DNA of 47,979 bases from a virus, in IMG/VR virus record IMGVR_UViG_3300045120_000134, positions 1 through 47,979 of that record; one strand, given 5' to 3'. The number at the start of each line of letters is the position of its first letter. The stretch's first letter is position 1. The notes under the pieces were generated by a model. It was not told where the DNA came from. It was given only the letters and a program-made list of their open reading frames with translations, and did no database searches. A program made the translations under genes and the position numbers. Below, piece after piece: positions 32,768-40,011 of this stretch.

Positions 32768-33951
32768 AGCTCGCCGACGTCTTCGCCGGCAATACCGGCA
32801 GCGGCGTCGACACCGGGGCGATGCTGCAGCAGCTGCAGAAGGCCAAGCCGGCGTCGCTGCTGACCTCGCTCGGCGTGCCCGGCGACGTCAACGACAAGCT
32901 CGCCCAGTCCAAGCTGGCGAACTTCGGCCCCGGGGTCGTCTCGAGCCTCGCCAACGTCTTCACGCTCCCCCACGACGCCGCCTACCAGCAAGTCGATCCG
33001 ATGAGCCCGGAAGGTGTGGGCAGGGCCATGGATTGGGCGGCGACGATGGCCGGCGGTGGCGCAGGCACGGCTGGTGCCCGTGACGCCGGGCTCGGGATCT
33101 TCGGTGGTCGCCTGGCCAAGACCGCCGATCTCGAAGCCCTCGCCCGCGCTCAGCAGATGGAAGCCGCCGGTGGTCTCAAACACTCGATCTACGACGCCAC
33201 CGGCTGGTTCAAAGGCCCTGACGACCAGTGGCGCTTCGAGATCCCCGACAACAACGCGGTGATCAACAGCAAGGCGGCGATGGACAAGCGCGTCGCTTTT
33301 CATAATCAGGTGCAAACCGAAGCCGAACTCGCATCTATCCTGGCGCACCGGGCCGCAGCCAAAGGCATACCCATCGACGAAGCCGCGGCACATTTGACCA
33401 ATGAGCTTCAGCGCCCGATCCCGGCAAACTCGATCCAGCTCGCCAAGGAAAACACGAAAGAGAGCCTGCTCGCCCGCGCCAAATACCTCGAAGGCTACGA
33501 CCCGACCACGGAGCCGTTGACGGTTGGCGACGTCGTCAACCACCCGGAGCTGAAAGCTGCCTATCCCGACTTGTTCAGCCGGCCATATCACCGGCGCAGC
33601 GATCCCGCCGCTGCACAATGGTACGGGGCTTACAAACCGAGCACTGACTCCTTCTACTACTCGACGTTCGCGCCCGCGGGCGGCGAGCCCAGCACGGCGC
33701 TGCACGAGCTCATGCACGGCGTCCAGGCACGCGAAGGCTTCGCTCCCGGAGCCAACATGGGCGACTACTCGCCGGCGGCGGCGATCAAATACAAATACTC
33801 TGCCGGCGAGGTCGAAAGCCGTAACGTCCAGACCCGCAAAGACTTCACACCCTTGCAGCGCAAGCAGAGATACCCTTGGATGACGCAGGACGTTAAGCCG
33901 ACGAGCGTCTTCGTCATGCCACCCGATCCCTTCAACCCAGGAACACCCTGA
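32764..33951 (+). CDS. Polyvalent-type protein with LPD23-like and zincin domains
   Basis: A 395-residue protein. Around residues 140-165, SIYDATGWFKGPDDQWRFEI fits the 'large polyvalent protein-associated' LPD23-like pattern. Further on, STALHELMHGVQAREGF has an HExxH-type motif (HELMH, 314-318), with a candidate third ligand in GEVESRN (Glu349 or Glu351), a zincin signature. Proteins with these modules in other phages are thought to be injected with DNA and act in the host cytoplasm. Sitting at the end of the ejection genes fits that. Substrate unknown. Confidence 0.72.
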   Translation: MKLADVFAGNTGSGVDTGAMLQQLQKAKPASLLTSLGVPGDVNDKLAQSKLANFGPGVVSSLANVFTLPHDAAYQQVDPMSPEGVGRAMDWAATMAGGGAGTAGARDAGLGIFGGRLAKTADLEALARAQQMEAAGGLKHSIYDATGWFKGPDDQWRFEIPDNNAVINSKAAMDKRVAFHNQVQTEAELASILAHRAAAKGIPIDEAAAHLTNELQRPIPANSIQLAKENTKESLLARAKYLEGYDPTTEPLTVGDVVNHPELKAAYPDLFSRPYHRRSDPAAAQWYGAYKPSTDSFYYSTFAPAGGEPSTALHELMHGVQAREGFAPGANMGDYSPAAAIKYKYSAGEVESRNVQTRKDFTPLQRKQRYPWMTQDVKPTSVFVMPPDPFNPGTP

Positions 33952-34238
33952 TGGCCAAGACCCCCAGCCCGCTCGCCAACATGCTGTCACAAGCAGCCGG
34001 ACCACCGCCGTCGACCGGCGTGCCCTTCAAGCAGGGCGTGGCAACGCCACCGCCGAAGCCAGCAGGGAAGCGCCCGGTGCCGCCGCAGTTCTCCAAACAC
34101 ACGATGCCGCCGACCAGTGGCCACACCATGCCCGCAAAGAAAGCGCCGCCGAAGTCGGGACCCGGCGGCGGAAGTCGTGGGGGTATGGCGAACTTCGGGG
34201 GTAAGCACGCCCCGCCGTTCGCGAAGAAGGGCGCCTAG
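33951..34238 (+). CDS. Basic Pro/Gly-rich protein ending the late operon
   Basis: A 95-residue basic disordered protein (PPPKPAGKRPVPPQF, KKAPPKSGPGGGSRGG, ending PPFAKKGA), starting inside the previous stop (TGATG). It may bind DNA or condense with it. Its TAG stop at 34236-34238 shares a CTAG with the stop of the leftward gene that meets it. Confidence 0.5.
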   Translation: MAKTPSPLANMLSQAAGPPPSTGVPFKQGVATPPPKPAGKRPVPPQFSKHTMPPTSGHTMPAKKAPPKSGPGGGSRGGMANFGGKHAPPFAKKGA

Positions 34239-34336
34239 CCTCGTCGTGCGGCGTCGTTGACCATCATTCCGATGGCGTAGAACACCACGATGAACGGGAA
34301 CGCGATCAAAAGGTCGATCAGGTCGGTCTCGGTCAT
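34235..34336 (-). CDS. 33-residue single-pass membrane peptide
   Basis: Reads MTETDLIDLLIAFPFIVVFY then AIGMMVNDAARRG: an acidic N-terminus, one hydrophobic helix and a basic end, the orientation of a small inner-membrane protein. The ATG lies two bases after the stop of the ssDNA-binding gene, so it is likely co-translated as the last gene of the leftward operon. Its stop overlaps that of the convergent late operon. No family is recognised. Confidence 0.5.
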   Translation of the reverse strand: MTETDLIDLLIAFPFIVVFYAIGMMVNDAARRG

Positions 34337-34338
34337 GA

Positions 34339-34881
34339 CTAGAACGGGCTATCGCTGTCGTCTTCGCCTTCGACCGTCTCGAAGACTTTATTGGCCGCGG
34401 CGCGACCGTCGATGCGCGGGGCGTCTTTCTTGATTAACTGGATGTGGTTGAGCCCGAAAGAGATTCCCTTCTTGCCGGAATTCGTCCACGCGAATGGCAA
34501 GATATTGGCGCGGACGATCTGGCCCGCCCAGACCTCGGCGGGATCGAGCACGTCTTGCAGCCGGACGTCGACGATCCCCGGCTTGTACTTCGACCACGGC
34601 GAAATGTAGAGCATCCCCGCCTCGTAGCCCACATAAGCCTTCTCTTCCGCGTCCCGGAAGGGGAGCATCAGGCTCTTCACGGGGATGTTGGGGAACTTGT
34701 CCTTGGCCAGCGCCAAGACTGCGTTCTGCATCGCCTTGAACTCGGCCGTCTTCTGCTCGGCCGGGGCAAAAAGCAGGGAGCAGGAGAAGACCGGCTCCGC
34801 CCCCTCGGAGCGGGGCTTGGGCGTGAAAAGCTGCGGAAAAGAAAGGGTGGCGTAGGGCGTATTGAGGGCTGTAGCAGCCAT
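34339..34881 (-). CDS. DUF2815 ssDNA-binding protein
   Basis: A 180-residue protein of the DUF2815 family: NTPYATLSFPQLFTPKPRSE at the start, FPNIPVKSLMLPFRDAEEK and the conserved YISPWSKYKPGIVD in the middle, GLNHIQLIKKDAPRIDGR near the end and an acidic tail (EGEDDSDSPF). The family has an OB-like fold and acts as the phage single-stranded DNA-binding protein; the acidic tail matches that role. AAGGAAA precedes the ATG. It is the penultimate gene of the leftward operon. Confidence 0.85.
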   Translation of the reverse strand: MAATALNTPYATLSFPQLFTPKPRSEGAEPVFSCSLLFAPAEQKTAEFKAMQNAVLALAKDKFPNIPVKSLMLPFRDAEEKAYVGYEAGMLYISPWSKYKPGIVDVRLQDVLDPAEVWAGQIVRANILPFAWTNSGKKGISFGLNHIQLIKKDAPRIDGRAAANKVFETVEGEDDSDSPF

Positions 34882-34908
34882 TTTGACATTTCCTTTTGCT
34901 GAGACTTT

Positions 34909-34937
34909 CAGACCCTCAAAGAGGGCCTGCTTTATTT
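34909..34937 (+). terminator. Hairpin with U-rich tail, rightward
   Basis: CAGACCCTC (34909-34917), AAA loop, GAGGGCCTG (34921-34929) form a stem with one mismatched pair, followed by CTTTATTT. The tail is U-rich only in the rightward sense, so this may stop late transcripts that run past 34238 into the opposing operon. A second perfect 6-bp hairpin (CGAGAC/GTCTCG, 34939-34954) lies just beyond. Confidence 0.45.
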
Positions 34938-34973
34938 ACGAGACTTTGGTCTCGGTTTCAAGTTCAATCTTGC

Positions 34974-35246
34974 TCAATACCAATAGGGTGTTCCAGGGCT
35001 GACACGAAGCTCGAAGAAATCATCGTGCTGAGGGTGATGCTCAATGAACCAGCGGGACAACCGCGATGTCCAATTGTTGTTGCACTTGAACTCCCGGTTC
35101 CCTTTGTCGACTTTGAAATGCCAGCGCACTCTATGTAAAATCGCATCGGCAGAGTACCGCTCCCAGCCGTCAGCGATGAGCTTCAGGGTCAGCCTCTCGA
35201 ACAGGTCGAGAACCTCCAGCGGGACCATCGACACGTCCACCGGCAT
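34974..35246 (-). CDS. Conserved small protein of unknown function
   Basis: A 90-residue protein from the ATG ending at 35246, which shares one base with the stop of the DUF2800 gene (TGATG). The sequence LFERLTLKLIADGWERYSAD, AILHRVRWHF, FKCNNNWTSRLSRWFIEHHP, FFELR is a pattern I recognise from many short bacterial and phage proteins, with regularly spaced His/Arg/Trp residues suggesting nucleic-acid contact. The role is unassigned. The longer open frame upstream is a shadow of the nuclease gene. Confidence 0.7.
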   Translation of the reverse strand: MPVDVSMVPLEVLDLFERLTLKLIADGWERYSADAILHRVRWHFKVDKGNREFKCNNNWTSRLSRWFIEHHPQHDDFFELRVSPGTPYWY

Positions 35247-36439
35247 CAAGGGTCCAGGCTCTCGGTCAACTGCTCGAACACGGTCTTGGCGTCTGACCCA
35301 ATCATCGCCGGGCGCGGGTCGGCTTCCCTGACGAGGGTGGTGCCCGAGCTCTCTTTCATCACCAATGGCCCGCCAATCGCGAGCACCGACGTGTCGAGCT
35401 TGGCCCGCTTGAGGGTAGCCTCGACCTGGGTCGGGGTAACGACCTTGACCATCGAGGCGACCAGTTTCGGAAAGCGTTTGCGAAGTTCTGCCAAAGCCAT
35501 GTCGGCGTCGACCCACGTACGCATGGCGCGCTTCGCCGCCAGCTTCCAGCCGGGTATGGTCTTGCCGTGATCGAGGCGGGCACTCGCTTCGGCCCTGACT
35601 TTCTCGATCCACGATATGACAAAATCCGCCTGATCGAGGATCGCGGCAAGCTCGGCGTCGCTGAGAGCCGCTGCCGTCGCGGCGCTGACGGCCGGGGTAG
35701 AGTTTGCGTCAAAGACCATGCGTGCATCTCCTTGGGCTTTGCCGGCGAGCGTTCGGCATTCGCCGGCACGAACACACCAGCGGCACCACGGGCCGGCGAC
35801 CTCAGTCTTGTCGCCGAGATCGATCCGGCTGATGGCAGGAAGCAGGATCGTATCGCGCCACGCGCCGAGCTCGTAGATGTCGATCTCGTCGGTGTTGAGG
35901 CCGGGGTCGCTCTCGGTGCGTGGCTGGATGATGGTCATGCGAACGGAAGCGATCGGGTAGGCCGTGCCCAAGCTGTTGATCGCCCCAAGAGCGTAAATCC
36001 GTAGCTGCGGGTTATCCTTGGCCGACACCGCGACGCCTTTGCCGTATTTGAGATCGACGACTTCGAGCTCGCCGGTCGCCTTCCTCAAGGCAATCACGTC
36101 GGCGGTGCCCCAGAGCTTTTCGCCACCGGGCACAGGCACATTGATCTTCGTCTCGGTGCGGAAGACGCTCGACTTCGCCTTGAGCTGCTCGACGTACTCG
36201 ACATACCGTTCGACCGCGTCGACCATGTCGTCGTCGACCGCGATGGTGAAGCCCTCGACCACGACCTCGTCGGGCGCCGGCAGGCCATGGATAAGCAGCT
36301 CGGCGACTTCATGGGCAGCCGATCCCTCGGCGGTGTAGATCGTCGCCTTGCGCTTGCGGCCACGGGCCAGGGTCACCGACGCCGGGCAGTTGAGCCAGGT
36401 GTCTGCGCTCGACGGCGAGGCGTCTGCGTGCGCGGTCAT
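35246..36439 (-). CDS. DUF2800 Cas4/RecB-like nuclease
   Basis: A 397-residue PD-(D/E)XK nuclease of the DUF2800 family. Visible elements: N-terminal CPAS (Cys18), AAHE at 41-44, GTADV with Asp114, the catalytic VVDLKYGKG with Asp129 and Lys131, QLRIYALGA as the QxxxY motif, and a C-terminal Cys cluster (Cys219, Cys222, Cys228) which with Cys18 could hold an iron-sulfur cluster as in Cas4/AddB. With DUF2815 it makes a phage recombination or end-processing pair. GGGGAAGG precedes the ATG. Confidence 0.82.
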   Translation of the reverse strand: MTAHADASPSSADTWLNCPASVTLARGRKRKATIYTAEGSAAHEVAELLIHGLPAPDEVVVEGFTIAVDDDMVDAVERYVEYVEQLKAKSSVFRTETKINVPVPGGEKLWGTADVIALRKATGELEVVDLKYGKGVAVSAKDNPQLRIYALGAINSLGTAYPIASVRMTIIQPRTESDPGLNTDEIDIYELGAWRDTILLPAISRIDLGDKTEVAGPWCRWCVRAGECRTLAGKAQGDARMVFDANSTPAVSAATAAALSDAELAAILDQADFVISWIEKVRAEASARLDHGKTIPGWKLAAKRAMRTWVDADMALAELRKRFPKLVASMVKVVTPTQVEATLKRAKLDTSVLAIGGPLVMKESSGTTLVREADPRPAMIGSDAKTVFEQLTESLDP

Positions 36440-36481
36440 GTTGCCTTCCCCAAAATAATTTTCCCGAAATCCGAGATACGC

Positions 36482-36919
36482 TCAGCGGCGGTCGTTCCCG
36501 CCGTAGCGGACGCCGGCGCTCACTTTCTGGTGCTCTTCGCAGTAAGACCCGGCAGATCGTTTTCCGCAGAACAACGTCGACATCCCGACGCCAGACACCG
36601 GCCAACGACAAGAGTAAAACCCGAGGTCGAGGAGACGAACCTTCCCGACTTCCGCCGGGGGGATCTCGCGCGGCAGCTCAGGCTTGGCGATGCGCAGCTT
36701 GCCTTTTGCCTGCGCCTTCACCGGCTTCTCCTCCGGCTCGACGGCAACGCCACGGGGCCAACGCTTACGATGCGCCATGCCCAGGAAAGCGTTCCGGGTC
36801 ACGCCGCACTGCTCGGCGCAGAACCCGGCCTTGTAGCCGTCACCCCATAATCTTTCGCCGAGAGCGAGGCGGTCCAGGGGCCAGCCGACATACGGCTTGT
36901 TGTCCTTCTTCTTAGTCAC
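36482..36919 (-). CDS. GcrA-like cell-cycle regulator
   Basis: A 145-residue protein read from GTG at 36919. The N-terminal part, LGERLWGDGYKAGFCAEQCG then VTRNAFLGMAHRKRW (17-54), matches the GcrA helix-turn-helix region. The C-terminal SCRWPVSG, LFCGKRSAGSYCEEH (Cys104, Cys118, Cys127, His130) matches the GcrA sigma70-contact domain. In alphaproteobacteria GcrA activates sigma70 promoters, often at CcrM-methylated GANTC sites. A phage copy could redirect host RNA polymerase to phage or S-phase genes. The middle linker (55-95) is long and basic. No CcrM gene is present here. Confidence 0.78.
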   Translation of the reverse strand: MTKKKDNKPYVGWPLDRLALGERLWGDGYKAGFCAEQCGVTRNAFLGMAHRKRWPRGVAVEPEEKPVKAQAKGKLRIAKPELPREIPPAEVGKVRLLDLGFYSCRWPVSGVGMSTLFCGKRSAGSYCEEHQKVSAGVRYGGNDRR

Positions 36920-37193
36920 GATCGTCGCTCTCGGGCAAAACCGGAAGAAAGCCGAGTATCCGCCCGACCGTGGCCCGGAACCGTCGCCACTCCCCGGGAG
37001 ACACAGTCGGCTGAACGGCGTAGATGCTCCCGATGATCCCCGCGGTGGTCGATGTCACCGGCGCCGGCGGTGTAACGTTGGTGATGCGCTGGGCGTCGGT
37101 GCCCAGCCCGTATTCGGGCGTGTCTGTAGTCACCGGCGTGGACTCGGCCAGTTGGCGGAGGATCTCGATCGGAGAGGGCTCAGATACCGGCAT
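36912..37193 (-). CDS. Hypothetical early protein
   Basis: A 93-residue protein from the ATG at 37193 (GGGAG a few bases upstream), preferred over a start at 37217 that would overlap the previous gene more. Pro/Thr-rich, with PSPIEILRQLAEST near the start and EWRRFRATVGRILGFLPVLP near the end. It overlaps the gcrA-like start by 8 bases. No family is recognised. Confidence 0.5.
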   Translation of the reverse strand: MPVSEPSPIEILRQLAESTPVTTDTPEYGLGTDAQRITNVTPPAPVTSTTAGIIGSIYAVQPTVSPGEWRRFRATVGRILGFLPVLPESDDRD

Positions 37194-37728
37194 GACCGTT
37201 GCTCCCGGCGAGGCCAAACTCCACGATCATCTCTTCCCGGATTTGCGGGAAGAGCTTGGGCTCGAGGCGACTGAGCCTGACACCGCCGTGACGCCCGGCG
37301 ACCTTATCGATGAAGGCTTTCGCCTGGGTCTTCTGCTTGGGATCGGCGAAACGCTTGGTAAGCTCGTCGAGGACGTAGGCGCGGTCGCCGTTGTCCGCCG
37401 CTGCGGGCACCGCCTCGGGCGCCGGCTTCTTCGCCGCAGTCGTCTTCTTGCGCTTGGGCGGCAGAGCCGTGTCTTCGACTAACACTTCCTCAGCCACGTT
37501 CTCCTTCAGGGCCTTCTCGACGGCGGCGACCGATCCTGGCGCGGGCGTGCCCGCCACGTCGCTTGGCGCCACCGCCGTGAGGACGAAGCCACCGTCGGCG
37601 AAACGGTCCTGGGCGATCTCCCAGAGGTCGGTGAGCGGCATGGTACGCGCGTCCGGACGGTTGAGAGCTTGCAAGGCGAGTTCGATGTCGCCCATGCTCT
37701 CGCCTGATATTTCGATCTTGATCGGCAT
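37180..37728 (-). CDS. Hypothetical early protein, three-part
   Basis: A 182-residue protein with AAGGAAAA before the ATG. The N-terminal 45 residues look folded (MPIKIEISGESMGDIELALQ), a basic Lys/Ala/Pro linker lies at 88-110 (PPKRKKTTAAKKPAPEAVPA), and the C-terminal part (YVLDELTKRFADPKQKTQAK onward) is helical. The basic linker suggests nucleic-acid binding. No family is recognised. Confidence 0.55.
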   Translation of the reverse strand: MPIKIEISGESMGDIELALQALNRPDARTMPLTDLWEIAQDRFADGGFVLTAVAPSDVAGTPAPGSVAAVEKALKENVAEEVLVEDTALPPKRKKTTAAKKPAPEAVPAAADNGDRAYVLDELTKRFADPKQKTQAKAFIDKVAGRHGGVRLSRLEPKLFPQIREEMIVEFGLAGSNGHAGI

Positions 37729-37740
37729 CGCTTTTCCTTT

Positions 37741-38049
37741 TCAGTTGTCCTGACGGGGTTGGTGCGAAACACCTACCAGCAGGTTGAGCATGTAAATGCT
37801 GTTCTGGATCTGCTGCACCCGGTCTTCCCACTCTTCCGGCCGGGCGTCGCGCAAGGCACCCGAGATCGCCGCCATCGCCGCGCCAATGATCATTTCGGAG
37901 TTAGGCCGACGACCCCTGAAGTGCGAGCGAACGGCGCTGCCGAAACGGCGGGCCAGCTTGAAGCTGTCGGCATAGGCCGGGTTGTCGAGCATCTCGCGAA
38001 TTTCGTCTTCGCTGACGCCAAGCTCCTCAGTGCTCGGTGGCCGCTTCAC
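37741..38049 (-). CDS. Hypothetical early protein
   Basis: A 102-residue helical protein read from GTG at 38049, beginning MKRPPSTEELGVSEDEIREM, with a Gly/Ala helix (MIIGAAMAAISGALRDARPE). It overlaps the upstream gene by 23 bases, with no better start nearby. Unknown function. Confidence 0.5.
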   Translation of the reverse strand: MKRPPSTEELGVSEDEIREMLDNPAYADSFKLARRFGSAVRSHFRGRRPNSEMIIGAAMAAISGALRDARPEEWEDRVQQIQNSIYMLNLLVGVSHQPRQDN

Positions 38050-38239
38050 GGGCTTTCTCCTTCCTGACTTCGATCTCCTCGATCATGGCGTTGACCACAG
38101 CGAGGGCGTCGTCGACTTTGACCATCGCGGCTTCGATCGCAGCCCTGACGGCGGTCTCCTCCTCGGGGGTGAGCTCGCGCTTGAGCATGAGGCGGCGAAG
38201 TTGCTCGGCGGGGTTCGGCGCGTCGCGGGTGACGGTCAT
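38027..38239 (-). CDS. Small coiled-coil early protein
   Basis: A 70-residue charged, all-helical protein (LTPEEETAVRAAIEAAMVKV, then IEEIEVRKEKAREA), with the strongest ribosome site of the operon (AGGAGG, 8 bases upstream). It probably dimerises. No family is recognised. Confidence 0.55.
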   Translation of the reverse strand: MTVTRDAPNPAEQLRRLMLKRELTPEEETAVRAAIEAAMVKVDDALAVVNAMIEEIEVRKEKAREAATEH

Positions 38240-38251
38240 GCGTTCTTCCTC

Positions 38252-38452
38252 CTAACGGTCATGATCGAAATCCCCTTCGCGGGCACGCTGGGCGAGATCG
38301 CCGGCACCGGCCTTCTCCAACTCGTTGACCAGTTCGATCATCGGGAAGTCGTGGTCAGAGGCGAAGTCGGAAAACTCACCAGTTTCGGCGCGCAGGGCAA
38401 GCTCGTGCAGGCCACGACCTTTGAGAACCTCGATCAGGACTTTCTTACTCAT
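38252..38452 (-). CDS. Small acidic early protein
   Basis: A 66-residue protein from ATG 38452, chosen because it overlaps the DUF3310 stop by four bases like its neighbours. The sequence LIEVLKGRGLHELALRAETG repeats its own logic in GAGDLAQRAREGDFD, an internal duplication of an ...L..RA..G(E/D)F motif. Unknown function. Confidence 0.5.
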   Translation of the reverse strand: MSKKVLIEVLKGRGLHELALRAETGEFSDFASDHDFPMIELVNELEKAGAGDLAQRAREGDFDHDR

Positions 38453-38814
38453 GCGTCTTTCCCCGCGATGCGTTGGAGTTCCCGGTCGACGTACCATCTC
38501 GCCTTTTTCAGATCATTGACGGTGTCGCCCTTCTCGCCGGAACGCCAAATGTACTTGATCGCGTTACCGAGATTGAAATTCATGTGCTCGACGATTTCGA
38601 TGCATTCGGTCCCGGAAGGGTGGCTGGTATAGTGCGCCGGGTGGTCGACAGGATCGTCGTCGGGAGCGTTGATGATCGCCCGCATCGACTTGGCATAAGT
38701 CTCGCCCGCAGTTTCGGTGGAGGCTCTCAAGCTGTTGGTCTTTTCCCAGAAGTCGCGGGCACGGCGGCTGTCCTCGGTATTGGTGGAGGAGCTGGCCAGA
38801 GGATCGTCGTTCAT
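38449..38814 (-). CDS. DUF3310 protein
   Basis: A 121-residue protein from ATG 38814 (GGAG 9 bases upstream). The C-terminal half carries the DUF3310 signature: DPVDHPAHYTSHPSGTECI, then HMNFNLGNAIKYIWRSGEKG and DLKKARWYVDREL. The domain is widespread in phages, sometimes fused to nucleotide kinases, and is presumed to act in nucleotide or DNA metabolism. The first 45 residues are hydrophilic and look disordered. Confidence 0.82.
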   Translation of the reverse strand: MNDDPLASSSTNTEDSRRARDFWEKTNSLRASTETAGETYAKSMRAIINAPDDDPVDHPAHYTSHPSGTECIEIVEHMNFNLGNAIKYIWRSGEKGDTVNDLKKARWYVDRELQRIAGKDA

Positions 38815-39281
38815 TTTACGCATCTCCATCTTTTGCCTTTGTAGACGGTTCGCTTGCCGTACTTGACGCACAGGGGTTGGCCGGTGAGCGCGGGCACGGC
38901 GGGCACGCTCCTCTTCAGGTTAGTGGAAACCTTCCCACTAACCTCCGGTGGGTCCGACGCCGGCTTCATCGGCGGGAACACCACCACCTGCCCGTCGACG
39001 ATCGGCTGCTCCTCCGGCGTGAAGGTGAAAGCTGGGACCTCGTCCTGGAGCAGGCAGAAACTGTAGGCTTTCCTGTAGAGGAACCTCCCGGCGGCGACGT
39101 CGATGAACGGGAAGCCGAGTAGCTGCCGCAAGGCCAGCGCCGAGCCGCGGTTGGCGTAAGACTTACAGTCGTCGAGGTCGGCGGCGCGGGCACGCGGGGC
39201 CGCCAGGATGGTGACGATCAGGATCACGATCGCCGCCAGCCACACGGCCCAGATCAGAAACGTGAATTTCTTCGCGGTCAT
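38811..39281 (-). CDS. Secreted or membrane-anchored early protein
   Basis: A 156-residue protein from ATG 39281. One hydrophobic segment at 7-29 (FLIWAVWLAAIVILIVTILA) is followed by APRARAADLDD, resembling a signal peptide with an Ala-X-Ala cut, then an extracytoplasmic domain with paired Cys (DDCKSYAN, YSFCLLQ, LCVKYG, WRCVK) that may form disulfides. An early phage protein sent to the envelope could exclude competing phages; that is inference only. Confidence 0.6.
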   Translation of the reverse strand: MTAKKFTFLIWAVWLAAIVILIVTILAAPRARAADLDDCKSYANRGSALALRQLLGFPFIDVAAGRFLYRKAYSFCLLQDEVPAFTFTPEEQPIVDGQVVVFPPMKPASDPPEVSGKVSTNLKRSVPAVPALTGQPLCVKYGKRTVYKGKRWRCVK

Positions 39282-39643
39282 GTGGGGTCTGCGGGCGGCC
39301 AATAGTCGCTGACGGCTGTAAAACTCCCATCATCTTCGGCCTCTACTCGGATCACGTCCAAGCTGCGAGTCCCCGAGATTCCTCCACCCCGATACTCTAG
39401 CTTGATGTTCAGTCGTGGGATGGCTCGGGGATCAGGAGCGCTTTCACCGGCAGCTATAAGATCGCCTGCTAAATGGCTCGCCCAGCTGCTATCACGCTGG
39501 GCAATTTCGGCCTCAAGCTCGGCGATGCGGGACAGCAAACCGCGTATGTAAAGCTCGGCGGTGCGGGCGGCGGCCTCTGCCGGCGCGACATAGCCGACAG
39601 ATTTAGCCCAAGCGTGAAGTCGCTCTATCGACATATCGCTCAT
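39278..39643 (-). CDS. Hypothetical early protein with coiled coil
   Basis: A 121-residue protein from ATG 39643, in a four-base overlap with the upstream gene. It contains the helix LYIRGLLSRIAELEAEIAQR. The C-terminal half is beta-like (LNIKLEYRGGGISGTRSLDV) and ends SDYWPPADPT. The IAELEAEI helix also occurs in the next gene product, suggesting the two pair with each other. Confidence 0.55.
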   Translation of the reverse strand: MSDMSIERLHAWAKSVGYVAPAEAAARTAELYIRGLLSRIAELEAEIAQRDSSWASHLAGDLIAAGESAPDPRAIPRLNIKLEYRGGGISGTRSLDVIRVEAEDDGSFTAVSDYWPPADPT

Positions 39644-40011
39644 GGTGTCTTCTTCTCGGCTGGCGGGGAGGGAATGGGCAGTGCGCGGATGGCGTCTCCC
39701 CACTCGGTGACGGCTGTCTTTAGGCTGATGATCTCGGCCTCAAGCTCGGCGATGCGGGTGGCATTCTCCCCCCGTACACGAATGACCAGAGCTTCGGTCT
39801 CGGTGATGTAATCGCTGCGCTCGGCTTCAAGCTCGGCGATCCTGTCCATCGCCTTTTTGGTGATAGCGTGAAGGTTTACCGCAATCTTCTCCGCCCGTGC
39901 ATAGTCGACTTCGAGATTGGCGATGCGGGCCTCTAGCTGTTGGCGTGTAGGAGATAACGGCTTCCCCGCATTTTCCTCGTCCCACTGGTCAGTTTTATCG
40001 ATACCGATCAT
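39640..40011 (-). CDS. Coiled-coil early protein
   Basis: A 123-residue protein from ATG 40011. It is almost all coiled coil: ARIANLEVDYARAEKIAVNL, AMDRIAELEAERSDYITE, ATRIAELEAEIISLKTAV. The repeated (R)IAELEAE heptads are shared with the downstream gene product. The longer open frame upstream is a shadow. Unknown function. Confidence 0.55.
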   Translation of the reverse strand: MIGIDKTDQWDEENAGKPLSPTRQQLEARIANLEVDYARAEKIAVNLHAITKKAMDRIAELEAERSDYITETEALVIRVRGENATRIAELEAEIISLKTAVTEWGDAIRALPIPSPPAEKKTP

